Below are positions 47,164 to 55,462 of a stretch of 64,000 nucleotides of DNA, in pieces. A program made the translations under genes and the position numbers. This DNA comes from Streptomyces niveus. Its GTDB lineage: Bacteria > Actinomycetota > Actinomycetes > Streptomycetales > Streptomycetaceae. The stretch lies in the NCBI RefSeq assembly GCF_002009175.1, contig NZ_CP018047.1, positions 3,844,001 through 3,908,000 on the forward strand, given 5' to 3'. The notes beneath the pieces were generated by a model. That model was not told the origin of the DNA and did not search any database. It saw only the letters and a program-made list of their open reading frames with translations. Within the stretch, counting starts at the first letter, position 1. The number at the start of each line of letters is the position of its first letter.

Positions 47164-47997
47164 TCAGCGGACCGAGGTCAGCTCCGGCGGCTTCGTCCGG
47201 TCCTCGTCGACCTTCTCCGTGCGCTCCAGCTCGGCCCACACGATGTAGCGGTAGTCGGACGTGTAGACGGGCGTGCACGTCGTGAGGGTCAGATAGCGGC
47301 CGGGCTTCTTCTTGCCCGACTCCTTGGGCACCGGCTGGAGTACGTCCACGTTGTACTTCGAGGTCTTCGGGAGGTCCTTGAAGACCTTGTAGACGTACCA
47401 GGTCTCCTTCGTCTCGAAGACGATCGAGTCACCGGCCTTGAGCTTGTGGATGTTGTGGAACTTCGCGCCGTGGCCGTCGCGGTGCGCGGCCAGCGAGAAG
47501 TTGCCCTTCTTGTCCTTCGGCAGCGCGGACTTCACCGGGTCGGTGTAGTAGCCGGCGACGCCGTTGTTGAGGGACTTGAGGTCCGTGCCCTTCTTCACAA
47601 GGATCTCGTCGCCGGTCATCGCGGGCACGTGCAGGAAGCCGATGCCGTTCTTGACGTCGAGGGCGCCGGGACCGCCGCGGCCGTCGGCCCAGCCGTCACG
47701 TACCTCGTTGCCCTGCTTCGTCGCCTCGCGGTCGGCCAGCACGTTCGTCCACCACAGCGAGTAGACGACGAAGAGACCGAGCACCAGGCCCGCGGTGATG
47801 AGCAGTTCGCCGAAGACGCTGATGGCCGCGGCGCCCCGGCCGCGCCGCGGGCGGACCGGTGTCGCGGCGGGTGCGGCGGCCGGCTCAGAACGCTCAGGCG
47901 CCGGTTCGGCCACCCCGGTTGTCGCGGATGTATCGTTTTTTCCGTCTTCTCCGGGTGTGCTCGCACGCCCGTCGTCGTGCCCTGTTCCCGCTGCCAC
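47164..47997 (-). CDS. srtE: Class E sortase
   Basis: 277 residues with the chosen GTG start. Disordered cytoplasmic N-terminus, a membrane helix (ISVFGELLITAGLVLGLFVVYSLWW, ~59-83), and the outer sortase barrel. Catalytic residues are seen: His172 (LAAHRDGHG), Cys241 (LTTCTP) and Arg250 (DYRYIVW). It covalently anchors LAXTG-type proteins such as long chaplins to peptidoglycan during aerial growth, in Streptomyces. Two neighbouring class E sortases here match the SrtE1/SrtE2 pair. The start is uncertain: TTG at 48087 would overlap the upstream gene by 50 bp. Confidence 0.9.
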   Translation of the reverse strand: MAAGTGHDDGRASTPGEDGKNDTSATTGVAEPAPERSEPAAAPAATPVRPRRGRGAAAISVFGELLITAGLVLGLFVVYSLWWTNVLADREATKQGNEVRDGWADGRGGPGALDVKNGIGFLHVPAMTGDEILVKKGTDLKSLNNGVAGYYTDPVKSALPKDKKGNFSLAAHRDGHGAKFHNIHKLKAGDSIVFETKETWYVYKVFKDLPKTSKYNVDVLQPVPKESGKKKPGRYLTLTTCTPVYTSDYRYIVWAELERTEKVDEDRTKPPELTSVR

Positions 47998-48037
47998 AGC
48001 ACCCGTCCCCTGGTCCCTGGTCTTCGTCGTGATCCGT

Positions 48038-49483
48038 TCAGCCGACGAGAGCGTCGGGCTTTCCCTTGCCGCGTGGCCGTTCCTCAACCATCTTGCCCCA
48101 CACGATCATTCGATACGTACTGGTGAATTCCGGCGTACAGGTCGTCAACGTGATGTATCGCCCTGGCTCCTCGAATCCGGAGCCGGGCGGCACGGGACCG
48201 ATCACACCGACGTTCGACGGCGCGGTCTGCGGGAGGATGCTCGCCATGTCGTACGTGAAGTAGGAGTCCTGCGTCTCCACGACGATCTTGTCGCCAGGCT
48301 CCAGGCGGTTGATGTACCGGAACGGTTCACCGTGGGTGTTGCGGTGTCCCGCGACCGCGAAGTTGCCCTGTTTGTCGGACGGCATCGCCGTCTTGAGCCG
48401 GCCCTCCGAGTAGTGGCCGACCATGCCGCGGTCCAGGACCTTCGCCTTGTCGATTCCCTCCGCGATCGGAACGACCACGTCGAGCTTGGGGATGTGCATG
48501 ATCGCGAACCCCTGGCCGGGCTCGAAGGCTCCGGGCTGACGGCCCTTCGCCCAGCCGTCCTGGATCTTGTCCGTCTCCTTGCCCGCGTAGAGATCGGCCT
48601 GGATGTTCGTCCACCAGAGCTGATAGGTGACGAACAGCAGCATCAGCACACCGAGGCTGATGAAGATCTCGCCGACCGCGCGGCTGAGGATGACTCCCGG
48701 ACTGTCCTTGAGCGCACGGGCGGCCTGCCGCGCCTCGACGCGGGAGAGGGGCCTGGCGGGCGCTGAGGCGGCCGGCGCGCTCCCGGGGCTCCCGGAGCCC
48801 TCCGAGCGCCTGTGACCCCGCCCACGGCCCCCCTTGGCCGCCTTACGGCGCTCCGCACGGCCCCCGACGGCAGGTTCCGGCGGCGCCGGGCGCACCGCGC
48901 CGTCCGCACCGGATCCGGAGACGGTCGGCAGCAGGGCCGTGGCCTCCTCGGCGCCACCGGCGCTCGCGGCACCCACGTGGGGGCGGCGGCTGTTCTCCGT
49001 ACGGAGCCCGACGGTCTCGTCGTTCCGGACGGGGGCGTACGACGGATCGGGAGCGGTCCGAGGGGCGGGCGCGCCCGCGGCCGCCGGACCGGGCACCGGC
49101 CTGGGTGCCGGTACGGGCGCGGGCGCCTGCGCGTGCGGCGCCATGCGCACCGACTCCGGGGGGACCTGGGACGCCCAGTCCTGCCCGTATCCGGCGGACG
49201 CCTTGTCCGCGTACGGATACGGCCCGTAGCCGGACCACTCCCGTTCCGCCGGCGGCGGCCCCGATATCCCGTCCCCCGCCGCCCAAGGGCCGGGCGCCGG
49301 AGAAGGCGGGGCGGGAGGGGAGGGCGCGGGAGGCGGCGGGGCGCCCTGTCCGGGGAGCGGATCGTTCAGCGGATCGGCGAGTCCGTCCACCGCCGCCTCG
49401 AACGCGCCCGGTTCCTCGTACGGTTCCCGCTGCTCGTACGAGGAGCCGTGTCCCGCGTCGTGCTCGGGGCGGAGTGCGGTCAC
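48038..49483 (-). CDS. srtE: Class E sortase with long Pro-rich cytoplasmic region
   Basis: 481 residues. The first ~240 residues are Pro/Ala/Gly-rich and cytoplasmic, unusually long for a sortase. Then a membrane helix (VGEIFISLGVLMLLFVTYQLWW) and the sortase domain with catalytic His (VAGHRNTHG), Cys (LTTCTPEF) and Arg (TYRMIVWG). It is the partner of the sortase at 47164. GTG at 49483 overlaps the pabA stop by 4 bp (GTGA). Confidence 0.92.
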   Translation of the reverse strand: MTALRPEHDAGHGSSYEQREPYEEPGAFEAAVDGLADPLNDPLPGQGAPPPPAPSPPAPPSPAPGPWAAGDGISGPPPAEREWSGYGPYPYADKASAGYGQDWASQVPPESVRMAPHAQAPAPVPAPRPVPGPAAAGAPAPRTAPDPSYAPVRNDETVGLRTENSRRPHVGAASAGGAEEATALLPTVSGSGADGAVRPAPPEPAVGGRAERRKAAKGGRGRGHRRSEGSGSPGSAPAASAPARPLSRVEARQAARALKDSPGVILSRAVGEIFISLGVLMLLFVTYQLWWTNIQADLYAGKETDKIQDGWAKGRQPGAFEPGQGFAIMHIPKLDVVVPIAEGIDKAKVLDRGMVGHYSEGRLKTAMPSDKQGNFAVAGHRNTHGEPFRYINRLEPGDKIVVETQDSYFTYDMASILPQTAPSNVGVIGPVPPGSGFEEPGRYITLTTCTPEFTSTYRMIVWGKMVEERPRGKGKPDALVG

Positions 49484-50121
49484 GCGACCGCCTTGCCCAC
49501 CACCGGCGCCAGGCCCGCCGATCGGCCCACGGCGCCCGGATCACCGCACTGCGCCAGCCAGTTGGCCAGCATCAGGTGACCGTGTTCGGTCAGGACGGAC
49601 TCGGGGTGGAACTGCACGCCCTCGACGGGCAGTTCACGGTGGCGTACTCCCATGATGATGCCGTCGGCCGTGCGCGCGGTGACCTCCAGCTCGTCGGGCA
49701 GTTCGGCGGGCTCGGCGGCGAGCGAGTGGTAGCGCGTCGCGGTGAAGGGCGAGGGCAGCCCGGCGAACACGCCCTTGCCCTCGTGCGTCACCAACGAGGT
49801 CTTGCCGTGCAGCAGTTCGGGGGCGCGGCCCACCACACCGCCGTACGCCACCGCCATCGACTGCATACCGAGGCACACCCCGAAGACGGGGACACCGGTC
49901 GAGGCGCAGTGGCGCACCATGTCGACGCAGACACCGGCCTGTTCGGGTGTGCCGGGCCCGGGGGAGAGCATCACGCCGTCGAAGCCGTCCTGGGCGTGCG
50001 CCGTCGAGACCTCGTCGTTGCGCAGCACCTCGCACTCCGCGCCGAGCTGGTACAGGTACTGGACGATGTTGAAGACGAAGCTGTCGTAGTTGTCCACGAC
50101 GAGGACGCGGGCACCGCTCAC
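49480..50121 (-). CDS. pabA: Anthranilate/aminodeoxychorismate synthase glutaminase subunit
   Basis: 213 residues, class I glutamine amidotransferase that releases ammonia for 4-amino-4-deoxychorismate (folate) or anthranilate (tryptophan) synthesis. Motifs: VLVVDNYDSFVFNIVQYL at the N-terminus, oxyanion loop LSPGPGTPE, catalytic Cys83 in GVCLGMQ, and the His/Glu pair in VQFHPES. This conserved gene near pknB is called trpG or pabA in mycobacteria and Streptomyces. GTG at 50121 overlaps the stop of the 57-aa gene upstream. Confidence 0.93.
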   Translation of the reverse strand: MSGARVLVVDNYDSFVFNIVQYLYQLGAECEVLRNDEVSTAHAQDGFDGVMLSPGPGTPEQAGVCVDMVRHCASTGVPVFGVCLGMQSMAVAYGGVVGRAPELLHGKTSLVTHEGKGVFAGLPSPFTATRYHSLAAEPAELPDELEVTARTADGIIMGVRHRELPVEGVQFHPESVLTEHGHLMLANWLAQCGDPGAVGRSAGLAPVVGKAVA

Positions 50122-50291
50122 GGGGTGCCTCCCGCGCCGGTCACCGTCGCGTCCCCGAACGGGAGGATCGGCTCCGCCCATGGGAAGACGTACTGGAACA
50201 GCACGAAGACGACCGCCAGCGCCAGCACGAGCGCGACGACCGCCCGCACCCACACGTTGCCCGGCAGATGCCGCCAGATCCAGCCGTACAT
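50118..50291 (-). CDS. 57-aa single-helix membrane protein
   Basis: A short protein, MYGWIWRHLPGN then a membrane helix (VRAVVALVLALAVVFVLFQYVF), ending in a short outer tail. ATG at 50291 has AAAGGGA seven bases upstream. It is coupled to pabA by a GTGA overlap. Similar small proteins sit here in other Streptomyces. Function unknown. Confidence 0.75.
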   Translation of the reverse strand: MYGWIWRHLPGNVWVRAVVALVLALAVVFVLFQYVFPWAEPILPFGDATVTGAGGTP

Positions 50292-50413
50292 GCTGTCCCT
50301 TTCCGTTCCGTACCCGGTCCGCACCCGCGCCGCCGGACCGGCGAGCGTGATACCGAACCAGACTAAGGGGCCACAGGGTCACGTGGGCGGCGCACGGGCC
50401 AGGTGTGCCGTTG

Positions 50414-50436
50414 CCCTCTTCTTCTTATAAAGAGGG
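50414..50436 (-). terminator. Hairpin between the DUF881 gene and the 57-aa gene
   Basis: CCCTCTT (50414-50420) pairs with AAGAGGG (50430-50436) over a 9-base A+T-rich loop. It is the second of two hairpins after the DUF881 stop. Confidence 0.4.
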
Positions 50437-50463
50437 TGGCCCGTGTCTCAAGGAGGGCGGCCG

Positions 50464-50481
50464 GGCCGAACGGTTTCGGCC
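50464..50481 (-). terminator. Hairpin directly after the DUF881 stop
   Basis: GGCCGAA (50464-50470) pairs with TTCGGCC (50475-50481), loop of 4. It begins four bases past the TAG of the minus-strand DUF881 gene, so it is a likely terminator. Confidence 0.5.
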
Positions 50482-50484
50482 GGG

Positions 50485-51252
50485 CTATTTCACCGGCTTC
50501 GCGTAGTGGAGGTCCACGGTGCCCGTGTAGCCGGGGAGCGTGGTCCCACCGTGCTCGTCGACCTTCCACCCGAGCCCGTACGCCTGCACGTACAGCTGGT
50601 AGTTCTGGATCGCGGGCGAGTCCGCGAGCGCCTTCTGGAGCTTGCCCTGGTCCCCCACGGCCGTGATCTTGTACGGCGGTGAGTAGACCCGGCCCTGGAG
50701 GATCAGGGTGTTGCCGACGCAGCGCACCGCGCTGGTGGAGATCAGCCGCTGGTCCATGACGCGGATGCCGCTCGCGCCACCCTTCCAGAGCGCGTTGACG
50801 ACGGCCTGGAGGTCCTGCTGGTGGATGACCAGGTCGTTGGGCTGCGGCTCCGGGTAGCCCGGATTGGCCGTGGCGTCCGGCGGGGCGTCGTCGAGGGTGA
50901 CGGTGAGGGCCTTGCCCGACACCTTCTTGGTACCGGCCGCGTTCTCCAGACGGCGCAGTTCGGCGTCCTCCGCCTTCGTGGAGCCGGAGTCGCGGCTGGC
51001 GAGGGTGTCGACGTTCTCCCGTACGACTCCGGTGGACTCCTCCAGGGCGGCGTTCCTGTCGCTGCGCTCCTGGATCAGGTCCGAGAGCTTGAGCAGGGAG
51101 TCGTCCGTACGGAGGTTGGTGCCCTTCGCCGTGTTGAAGCTGGTGACGAAGATGAGGCCGGCGAGGGCGAAGACCCCGGCCGTGAGCAGCCGGACCGGCC
51201 GCCAGATCGGTCGGCGGACCGGCCCTTCGGGGGAGTCGGCAGAATTGCTCAA
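50485..51252 (-). CDS. DUF881-family membrane protein
   Basis: 255 residues. N-terminal cytoplasmic tail, one membrane helix (RLLTAGVFALAGLIFVTSF, ~22-40), a coiled-coil stretch (LKLSDLIQERSDRNAALEESTGVVRENVDTL) and the DUF881 globular domain (LTVTLDDAP ... DLVIHQQDLQAVVNALWKGGASGIRVMDQRL ... YKITAVGDQGKLQKAL). Such proteins lie beside division genes in Gram-positives, and a divisome role is suspected. TTG start with AAGGAGAT upstream. It is divergent from crgA. Confidence 0.88.
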   Translation of the reverse strand: MSNSADSPEGPVRRPIWRPVRLLTAGVFALAGLIFVTSFNTAKGTNLRTDDSLLKLSDLIQERSDRNAALEESTGVVRENVDTLASRDSGSTKAEDAELRRLENAAGTKKVSGKALTVTLDDAPPDATANPGYPEPQPNDLVIHQQDLQAVVNALWKGGASGIRVMDQRLISTSAVRCVGNTLILQGRVYSPPYKITAVGDQGKLQKALADSPAIQNYQLYVQAYGLGWKVDEHGGTTLPGYTGTVDLHYAKPVK

Positions 51253-51394
51253 CGTACCCTTATCTCCTTAGGCGCCACGGAAGCACTACGCTAACGGACG
51301 CCCGGGGGAGCCGGCGTTCCCCCTGCTCCTCACCCCCGGCACACCGTTTCAGTTACCTGCGCGGTCACGCAGCGCATCGACAGGAGAGTCCCTC

Positions 51395-51652
51395 GTGCCG
51401 AAGTCACGTATCCGCAAGAAGGCCGATTTCACGCCGCCCCCCGCGGCGAAGCAGTCGACCACCATAAAGCTGTCCAACCGGAGCTGGGTGGCGCCGGTCA
51501 TGCTCGCCCTGTTCCTCATCGGGCTGGCCTGGATCGTCGTCTTCTATGTGACCGAGGGCTCACTGCCGATCGACGCCTTCGGCAACTGGAACATCGTGGT
51601 CGGCTTCGGCTTCATCGCCGCCGGCTTCGGCGTCTCCACCCAGTGGAAGTAG
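51395..51652 (+). CDS. crgA: Cell division inhibitor CrgA
   Basis: 85 residues, the full CrgA family. Basic N-terminus ([16 protein letters not shown]), two membrane helices ([22 protein letters not shown] and [19 protein letters not shown]) and a short outer loop between. In Streptomyces CrgA coordinates FtsZ-ring formation before sporulation septation. GTG start with AGGAGAG upstream. Confidence 0.95.
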   Translation: MPKSRIRKKADFTPPPAAKQSTTIKLSNRSWVAPVMLALFLIGLAWIVVFYVTEGSLPIDAFGNWNIVVGFGFIAAGFGVSTQWK

Positions 51653-51686
51653 CGGCGGCCACCGGCGTCAAGCTCTGCCCAGAGAC

Positions 51687-51898
51687 TTATCCACAGCGCT
51701 GTCCACAGCCGGGGGAAAAGGTCTGACGATCTGTGGATAACTCCACGGCAGGTTGACGCCGGTGTGACTGGAACACCCGCTTCGGCCGATGTGATGAAGC
51801 GTCTCGCCCCTTGTCTCTGCTGGGAAAACCCGGATCAGCGACAAGGGGCACTGATGTTCCACACAGAGTGCACAAGATCCGACACACGCTGTGGACAA
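51687..51898. promoter_or_regulatory. Cluster of DnaA boxes between crgA and the rhomboid gene
   Basis: Exact boxes: TTATCCACA at 51687-51695 (+), TTATCCACA at 51732-51740 (-) and TTGTCCACA at 51890-51898 (-). A one-mismatch box, CTGTCCACA, is at 51699-51707 (+). They fill the 287-bp non-coding stretch 51653-51939. This is separate from oriC, which should lie between dnaA and dnaN beyond the right edge. It could titrate DnaA or be controlled by it. Confidence 0.7.
51806..51849. terminator. Long inverted repeat among the DnaA boxes
   Basis: GCCCCTTGTC (51806-51815) pairs perfectly with GACAAGGGGC (51840-51849). The 24-base loop holds an inner GGG-AAAA-CCC. It sits between convergent crgA and rhomboid genes, so a terminator is the simplest reading; a structured RNA is the alternative. 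Confidence 0.5.
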
Positions 51899-51939
51899 CT
51901 GTGCGCTTCGAGGGACTTCGACGGTCACTTCGACAGCTC

Positions 51940-52833
51940 TCAGTTGAGCTGTCCGGTCCTGATCACGACGACCGCCACCGTCGCCAGCAGTACCACCGCG
52001 CACGTGCCCCACTGGACCAGCGCCCGGCGCTCACGCGGCGCGTGCACGAGGCCCACGGCGATCGCGGTGCCCGCGACCAGACCGCCGACATGCGCCTCCC
52101 AGGCGATGCCGGACCAGGTGAACGTGAAGAGCAGGTTCAGCGCCAGCAGCGCGAAGACCGGCCTCATGTCGTAGTTCATCCGGCGCATCAGTACGGCCGT
52201 GGCGCCCAGGAGACCGAAGATCGCGCCCGACGCACCGAGCGACGGCTGGTTCGGCGCGGCGATCAGATAGGTCAGGGCGCTGCCGGCCAGCCCGGAGATC
52301 AGATACAGCGCCAGAAAGCGCACCCGCCCGAGCGCCGCCTCCAGCGGACCGCCGAGCCACCACAGCCCCAGCATGTTGAACGCGATGTGCCACACGGCCT
52401 GGTGCAGGAACATCGACGTGAACAGGCGGTACCACTGCCCGTCGGCGACGCCGACGATCTGACCGATGTCCGTGTTGAAGGCGAGCCCGATGAGATCCAG
52501 CTCACCGACGACGCGCTGTTCACCGGCGAGTACCGCGACGAAGACCGCGAGATTCAGCCCCAGCAGGATCTTCGTGATCAGACGGGGATCGGCGGCGATG
52601 GTGCCGCCGGCGATCGTGCGCGGCCGGGTGGCGGTCGGGGACATGCCCGAGCCGTTCGCCTCCCGTACGCAGTTGGGGCACTGGAATCCGACGGAGGCGC
52701 TGATCATGCAGTCCGTGCAGATGGGCCGCTCGCAGCGGGTGCAGCGGATGCCGGTCTCACGGTCCGGGTGCCGGTAACAGTGGGGTGTCGTGTCGGCTGC
52801 GGGCCGGTCCGGGCCCCCGGGCTGCTGGTCCAT
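51940..52833 (-). CDS. Rhomboid-family intramembrane serine protease with N-terminal zinc-finger
   Basis: 297 residues. The first ~60 residues form a B-box-like zinc finger (CYRHPDRETGIRCTRCERPICTDCMISASVGFQCPNC). Six or more membrane helices follow. Catalytic Ser is in GASGAIFGLLG and catalytic His in WEAHVGGLVAG; WHIAFNMLGLWWLG matches the rhomboid HxxxN region. It cleaves membrane proteins within the bilayer; substrates unknown. ATG at 52833 with GAGGGG upstream. It converges with crgA. Confidence 0.92.
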   Translation of the reverse strand: MDQQPGGPDRPAADTTPHCYRHPDRETGIRCTRCERPICTDCMISASVGFQCPNCVREANGSGMSPTATRPRTIAGGTIAADPRLITKILLGLNLAVFVAVLAGEQRVVGELDLIGLAFNTDIGQIVGVADGQWYRLFTSMFLHQAVWHIAFNMLGLWWLGGPLEAALGRVRFLALYLISGLAGSALTYLIAAPNQPSLGASGAIFGLLGATAVLMRRMNYDMRPVFALLALNLLFTFTWSGIAWEAHVGGLVAGTAIAVGLVHAPRERRALVQWGTCAVVLLATVAVVVIRTGQLN

Positions 52834-52970
52834 CGGTCCCCTCGGTGCTCGTTGCGGCGGGAGGAGCACAGCGCACCGCCCTCCCCGTCCGGTATGTAAC
52901 CACTACGGACGGGCAGGGCGGGATGGTTCCCCGAACGGGAATCCGAGACGTCGTGACGTGTCCGAGGAAC

Positions 52971-53498
52971 TCAGCGGGACTCGACGACGACCGACTCGAT
53001 CTTGACTTCCTCGACCGGGCGGTCGGTGCGCGAGTTGGTCTGGGTGGATCCGATGGAGTCCACGACCTTCTTGCTCGCCTCGTCGGTGACCTCACCGAAG
53101 ATGGTGTGCTTGCGGGTCAGCCACGCGGTGGGCGCCAGGGTGACGAAGAACTGCGAGCCGTTGGTGCCCGGTCCCGCGTTCGCCATGGCCAGGAGGTACG
53201 GCTTGTCGAAGGCGAGGTCCGGGTGGAACTCGTCCTCGAACTCGTAGCCCGGACCGCCCGTGCCGTTACCCAGCGGGTCTCCGCCCTGGATCATGAAACC
53301 GCTGATGACCCGGTGGAAGACCGTGCCGTCGTACAGACGGTCGCTGGACTTCTTGCCGGTCGCCGGGTTGGTCCATTCACGCTCGCCCTTGGCGAGCTCC
53401 ACAAAGTTCTTGACCGTCTTCGGCGCGTGGTTCGGCAGGAGCCGGATCTCGATATCGCCGTGGTTGGTCTTCAGGGTGGCGTAAAGCTGCTCGGCCAC
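52971..53498 (-). CDS. Cyclophilin-type peptidyl-prolyl cis-trans isomerase
   Basis: 175 residues, cytoplasmic cyclophilin A-like fold with no signal peptide. FHRVISGFMIQGGDP is the catalytic segment (Arg, Phe, Gln), followed by FEDEF, LAMANAGPGTNGSQFFVTL and LTRKHTIFGEV. It speeds proline isomerisation in protein folding. GTG at 53498 has GGAAGG six bases upstream. This gene is conserved near gyrA in Streptomyces. Confidence 0.94.
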   Translation of the reverse strand: MAEQLYATLKTNHGDIEIRLLPNHAPKTVKNFVELAKGEREWTNPATGKKSSDRLYDGTVFHRVISGFMIQGGDPLGNGTGGPGYEFEDEFHPDLAFDKPYLLAMANAGPGTNGSQFFVTLAPTAWLTRKHTIFGEVTDEASKKVVDSIGSTQTNSRTDRPVEEVKIESVVVESR

Positions 53499-53905
53499 GA
53501 TCTGCCTTCCGTGAGTCTGCTCTGACTCTGTCGATCCTCGCACGGACACCGGGTCCGCCGTCCGCCCCGTACCCCTCAAGAGCTCGTCGCGTCCGATGAC
53601 GGGGAATCAGCCGCCGTCGTCGGGGCACACGCGGGGGCAGACAGGAGCAGGGCGGAGAAAGGCGAAGCAGTGACGGCTTTGACGGGGCGCGGCACGGCGA
53701 ACCGTGGCATTGTCGTCGAGAAGCTCCTCTTGCACCGCAATGCCCAGGCATCGCCCCAAGTCGTCTTCGTTGACCCGGATGCCCGTACCGCATGCCGGTC
53801 CGGCGTGCGGCAGGCATGATTTCGATCTGGGTGGACAGGCGGATCTTTGTCCAGTTAACGGGGGAAACCCCCAAGCCCCTGACCGCCACCGAGGAGGAGG
53901 ATCCT
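53499..53905. promoter_or_regulatory. 407-bp divergent region between cyclophilin and DUF5324 genes
   Basis: No gene is visible. The main structure is an imperfect palindrome at 53788-53810 with arms CCGCATGCCGG and CCGGCGTGCGG around one base (10 of 11 matched). Its role is unknown; it may be an operator for the DUF5324 gene. A strong GGAGGAGG site before GTG 53906 ends the region. Confidence 0.4.
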
Positions 53906-54589
53906 GTGACCCGCATGGACAGCGTGCGCGCCGCTACCGATTCGGCGAGGGAGAGCGTGCTGCACGCCGCGGAAGCGGTGGCGCCCTACGCCGACACAGC
54001 CAAGGAACAGGCCGCGTTGTACGCCGAAGAGGCCCGCGTCCGGCTCGCACCGAAGGTGTCGAAGGCCGCGAAGCAGGCTCGTGTTCAGTACGGCGCCTAC
54101 GTGGCGCCGCATGTGCCCCCAAAGGTCGACATGGCCGCACAGCGTGCCGCGGCACGGACGCGTAAGGCCGCGCGTCAGGCCGCCTGCTACACGGTGCCGC
54201 GCGTCGAGCACGCGGTATCCGTCGCACAGCCGGTCGCCGGGGAAGCAGCGGCACGTTCCGCTGCCGCCATCGCCGCGCTGCGCGGTCAGATCACGGTGAA
54301 GGAGGTCCAGAAGCTTGTGAGGAAACATGAGCGACGGGCCAAGGCCGGACGGCTCGCCAAGGGCCTGGTGGTCCTCGGTGTACTGACCGGTGGCGCTTTC
54401 GCCGCGTGGAAGTGGTGGGACAAGCAGGCCAATCCCGACTGGCTGGTGGAACCGCCCGCTCCTACCGAGGTCTCCGAGCACAACGCGTCGCTGTCGTCCG
54501 TCGACGGCAGCCAGGGTGCGCTCGACCCGGAGGTACAGGCCAAGCAGGCGAAGGAAGAACGGGCAAGGAATCGCGACGACCGCCCGTGA
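53906..54589 (+). CDS. DUF5324-family helical membrane-associated protein
   Basis: 227 residues. The first ~130 are a long amphipathic Ala/Arg/Lys-rich helical array (DSVRAATDSARESVLHAAEAVAPYADTAKEQAALYAEEARVRLAPKV), then a likely single membrane helix (LAKGLVVLGVLTGGAFAAWKW, ~145-165) and a short hydrophilic tail. It resembles apolipoprotein-like repeats that bind membranes. Conserved in streptomycetes without known function. GTG 53906 has an excellent ribosome site; ATG 53915 is possible. Confidence 0.8.
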   Translation: MTRMDSVRAATDSARESVLHAAEAVAPYADTAKEQAALYAEEARVRLAPKVSKAAKQARVQYGAYVAPHVPPKVDMAAQRAAARTRKAARQAACYTVPRVEHAVSVAQPVAGEAAARSAAAIAALRGQITVKEVQKLVRKHERRAKAGRLAKGLVVLGVLTGGAFAAWKWWDKQANPDWLVEPPAPTEVSEHNASLSSVDGSQGALDPEVQAKQAKEERARNRDDRP

Positions 54590-54904
54590 CGGGTGACCGG
54601 TGATCCGTGGGACTGGTGATCCGTAGGAGGACTGCGGTGGTCTCGCCGTACGACGACTGTCGCGGCCGGCGCGGGTGATGCGACGGCCCGGCCGGTGCGG
54701 TACGGCGGGTACTGCGTGCCCTGCGGGTGATCCGGGTGACGCGGGTGACTCCGGTCAGGTCCTGTGCGGTGTGGACCGCGACGGATGAGGCGGTGTCACG
54801 GGCGCCTTGCGTGGTGCGGGCGCCGAGTGCGGGGCGGGCACCGTACGTGGTGCGGGCGCCGTACGTGGTGCGGGCGCCGGGAGTCCTGAGGGAATCCCGG
54901 TTCC
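54590..54904. other. 315-bp gene-free stretch with tandem repeats
   Basis: Reading frames exist on both strands but show only repetitive Arg/Ala/Gly/Thr runs and no ribosome site. The main content is the 18-bp repeat at 54804-54875. It lies between the ends of convergent DUF5324 and DUF6344 genes. Confidence 0.5.
54804..54875. repeat. Four tandem 18-bp repeats
   Basis: Copies at 54804-54821, 54822-54839, 54840-54857 and 54858-54875. The consensus is GCCGTACGTGGTGCGGGC; the second copy is the most diverged. There are no spacers, so it is not CRISPR. Probably arisen by slippage in non-coding DNA. Confidence 0.8.
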
Positions 54905-55297
54905 TCACGCCGCCGCCGCGAGCGCCGCGTCGGCGGCGGCGTTGTCGCGCGCCACGGCGGCGTCCGTACGGGTGTCGACGGGCAGGCGCCGGACCGAAGG
55001 TGACGAACCGTGAGCCTCCGCGCGGATACGCTGCTCGATGGTCGGCGGCCGGGACGTGTTCGCCGGCCGCGCGCTCTCCGGCAGTGCCCGTGCCCGTTGC
55101 ACAGCGGGTGCTTCCTCGCCTCCGCCCCGGGTCTCGGCGGTGGCCGCTGAGCGGTCGCCCTTCGCGGGCTGCTCGGCGGGCTGCTGTACGGCCGCGTCCG
55201 CCGCGGCGGCGGGGGCGGTCAGCCCCAGGGTGGCGAGCACCGCGAAGAACGCGGTCAGGAAGACGGTCCACAGATTCTTGACCTTGAAGGCGGCCAT
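54905..55297 (-). CDS. DUF6344-family small exported protein
   Basis: 130 residues. N-terminal signal or anchor (NLWTVFLTAFFAVLATLGLTAPAAAA) after a short MAAFKVK, then a hydrophilic Ala/Glu/Arg-rich region with RPPTIEQRIRAEAHGSSPSVRRLP. Low complexity, Ala-rich end. Streptomyces-specific and of unknown role. The ATG at 55297 has GAGGG a few bases upstream. Confidence 0.7.
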   Translation of the reverse strand: MAAFKVKNLWTVFLTAFFAVLATLGLTAPAAAADAAVQQPAEQPAKGDRSAATAETRGGGEEAPAVQRARALPESARPANTSRPPTIEQRIRAEAHGSSPSVRRLPVDTRTDAAVARDNAAADAALAAAA

Positions 55298-55462
55298 GGC
55301 CCCTCGCTTTCAGGTTGCGCTCGGGTTGAGCGATCTACATACCTTCCTCATGATGTGTACGCATCTTGGGAATCGAGGGACCAACGCCGCCACTGCGCAG
55401 TTCTTCTGATGAACACCACCCGTACGGTGCAACGGGTGCCGTTAATCGTTTGTCGTGCCGCC

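Noticed and set aside
54804..54875. CRISPR-like direct repeats
   Set aside because: The 18-bp units are directly tandem with no spacers, and no cas genes are present.
54727..55281. Plus-strand reading frame of 184 codons over the tandem repeats
   Set aside because: It has no ribosome site, is made of repetitive VVRAP-type residues, and overlaps the DUF6344 gene in antisense.
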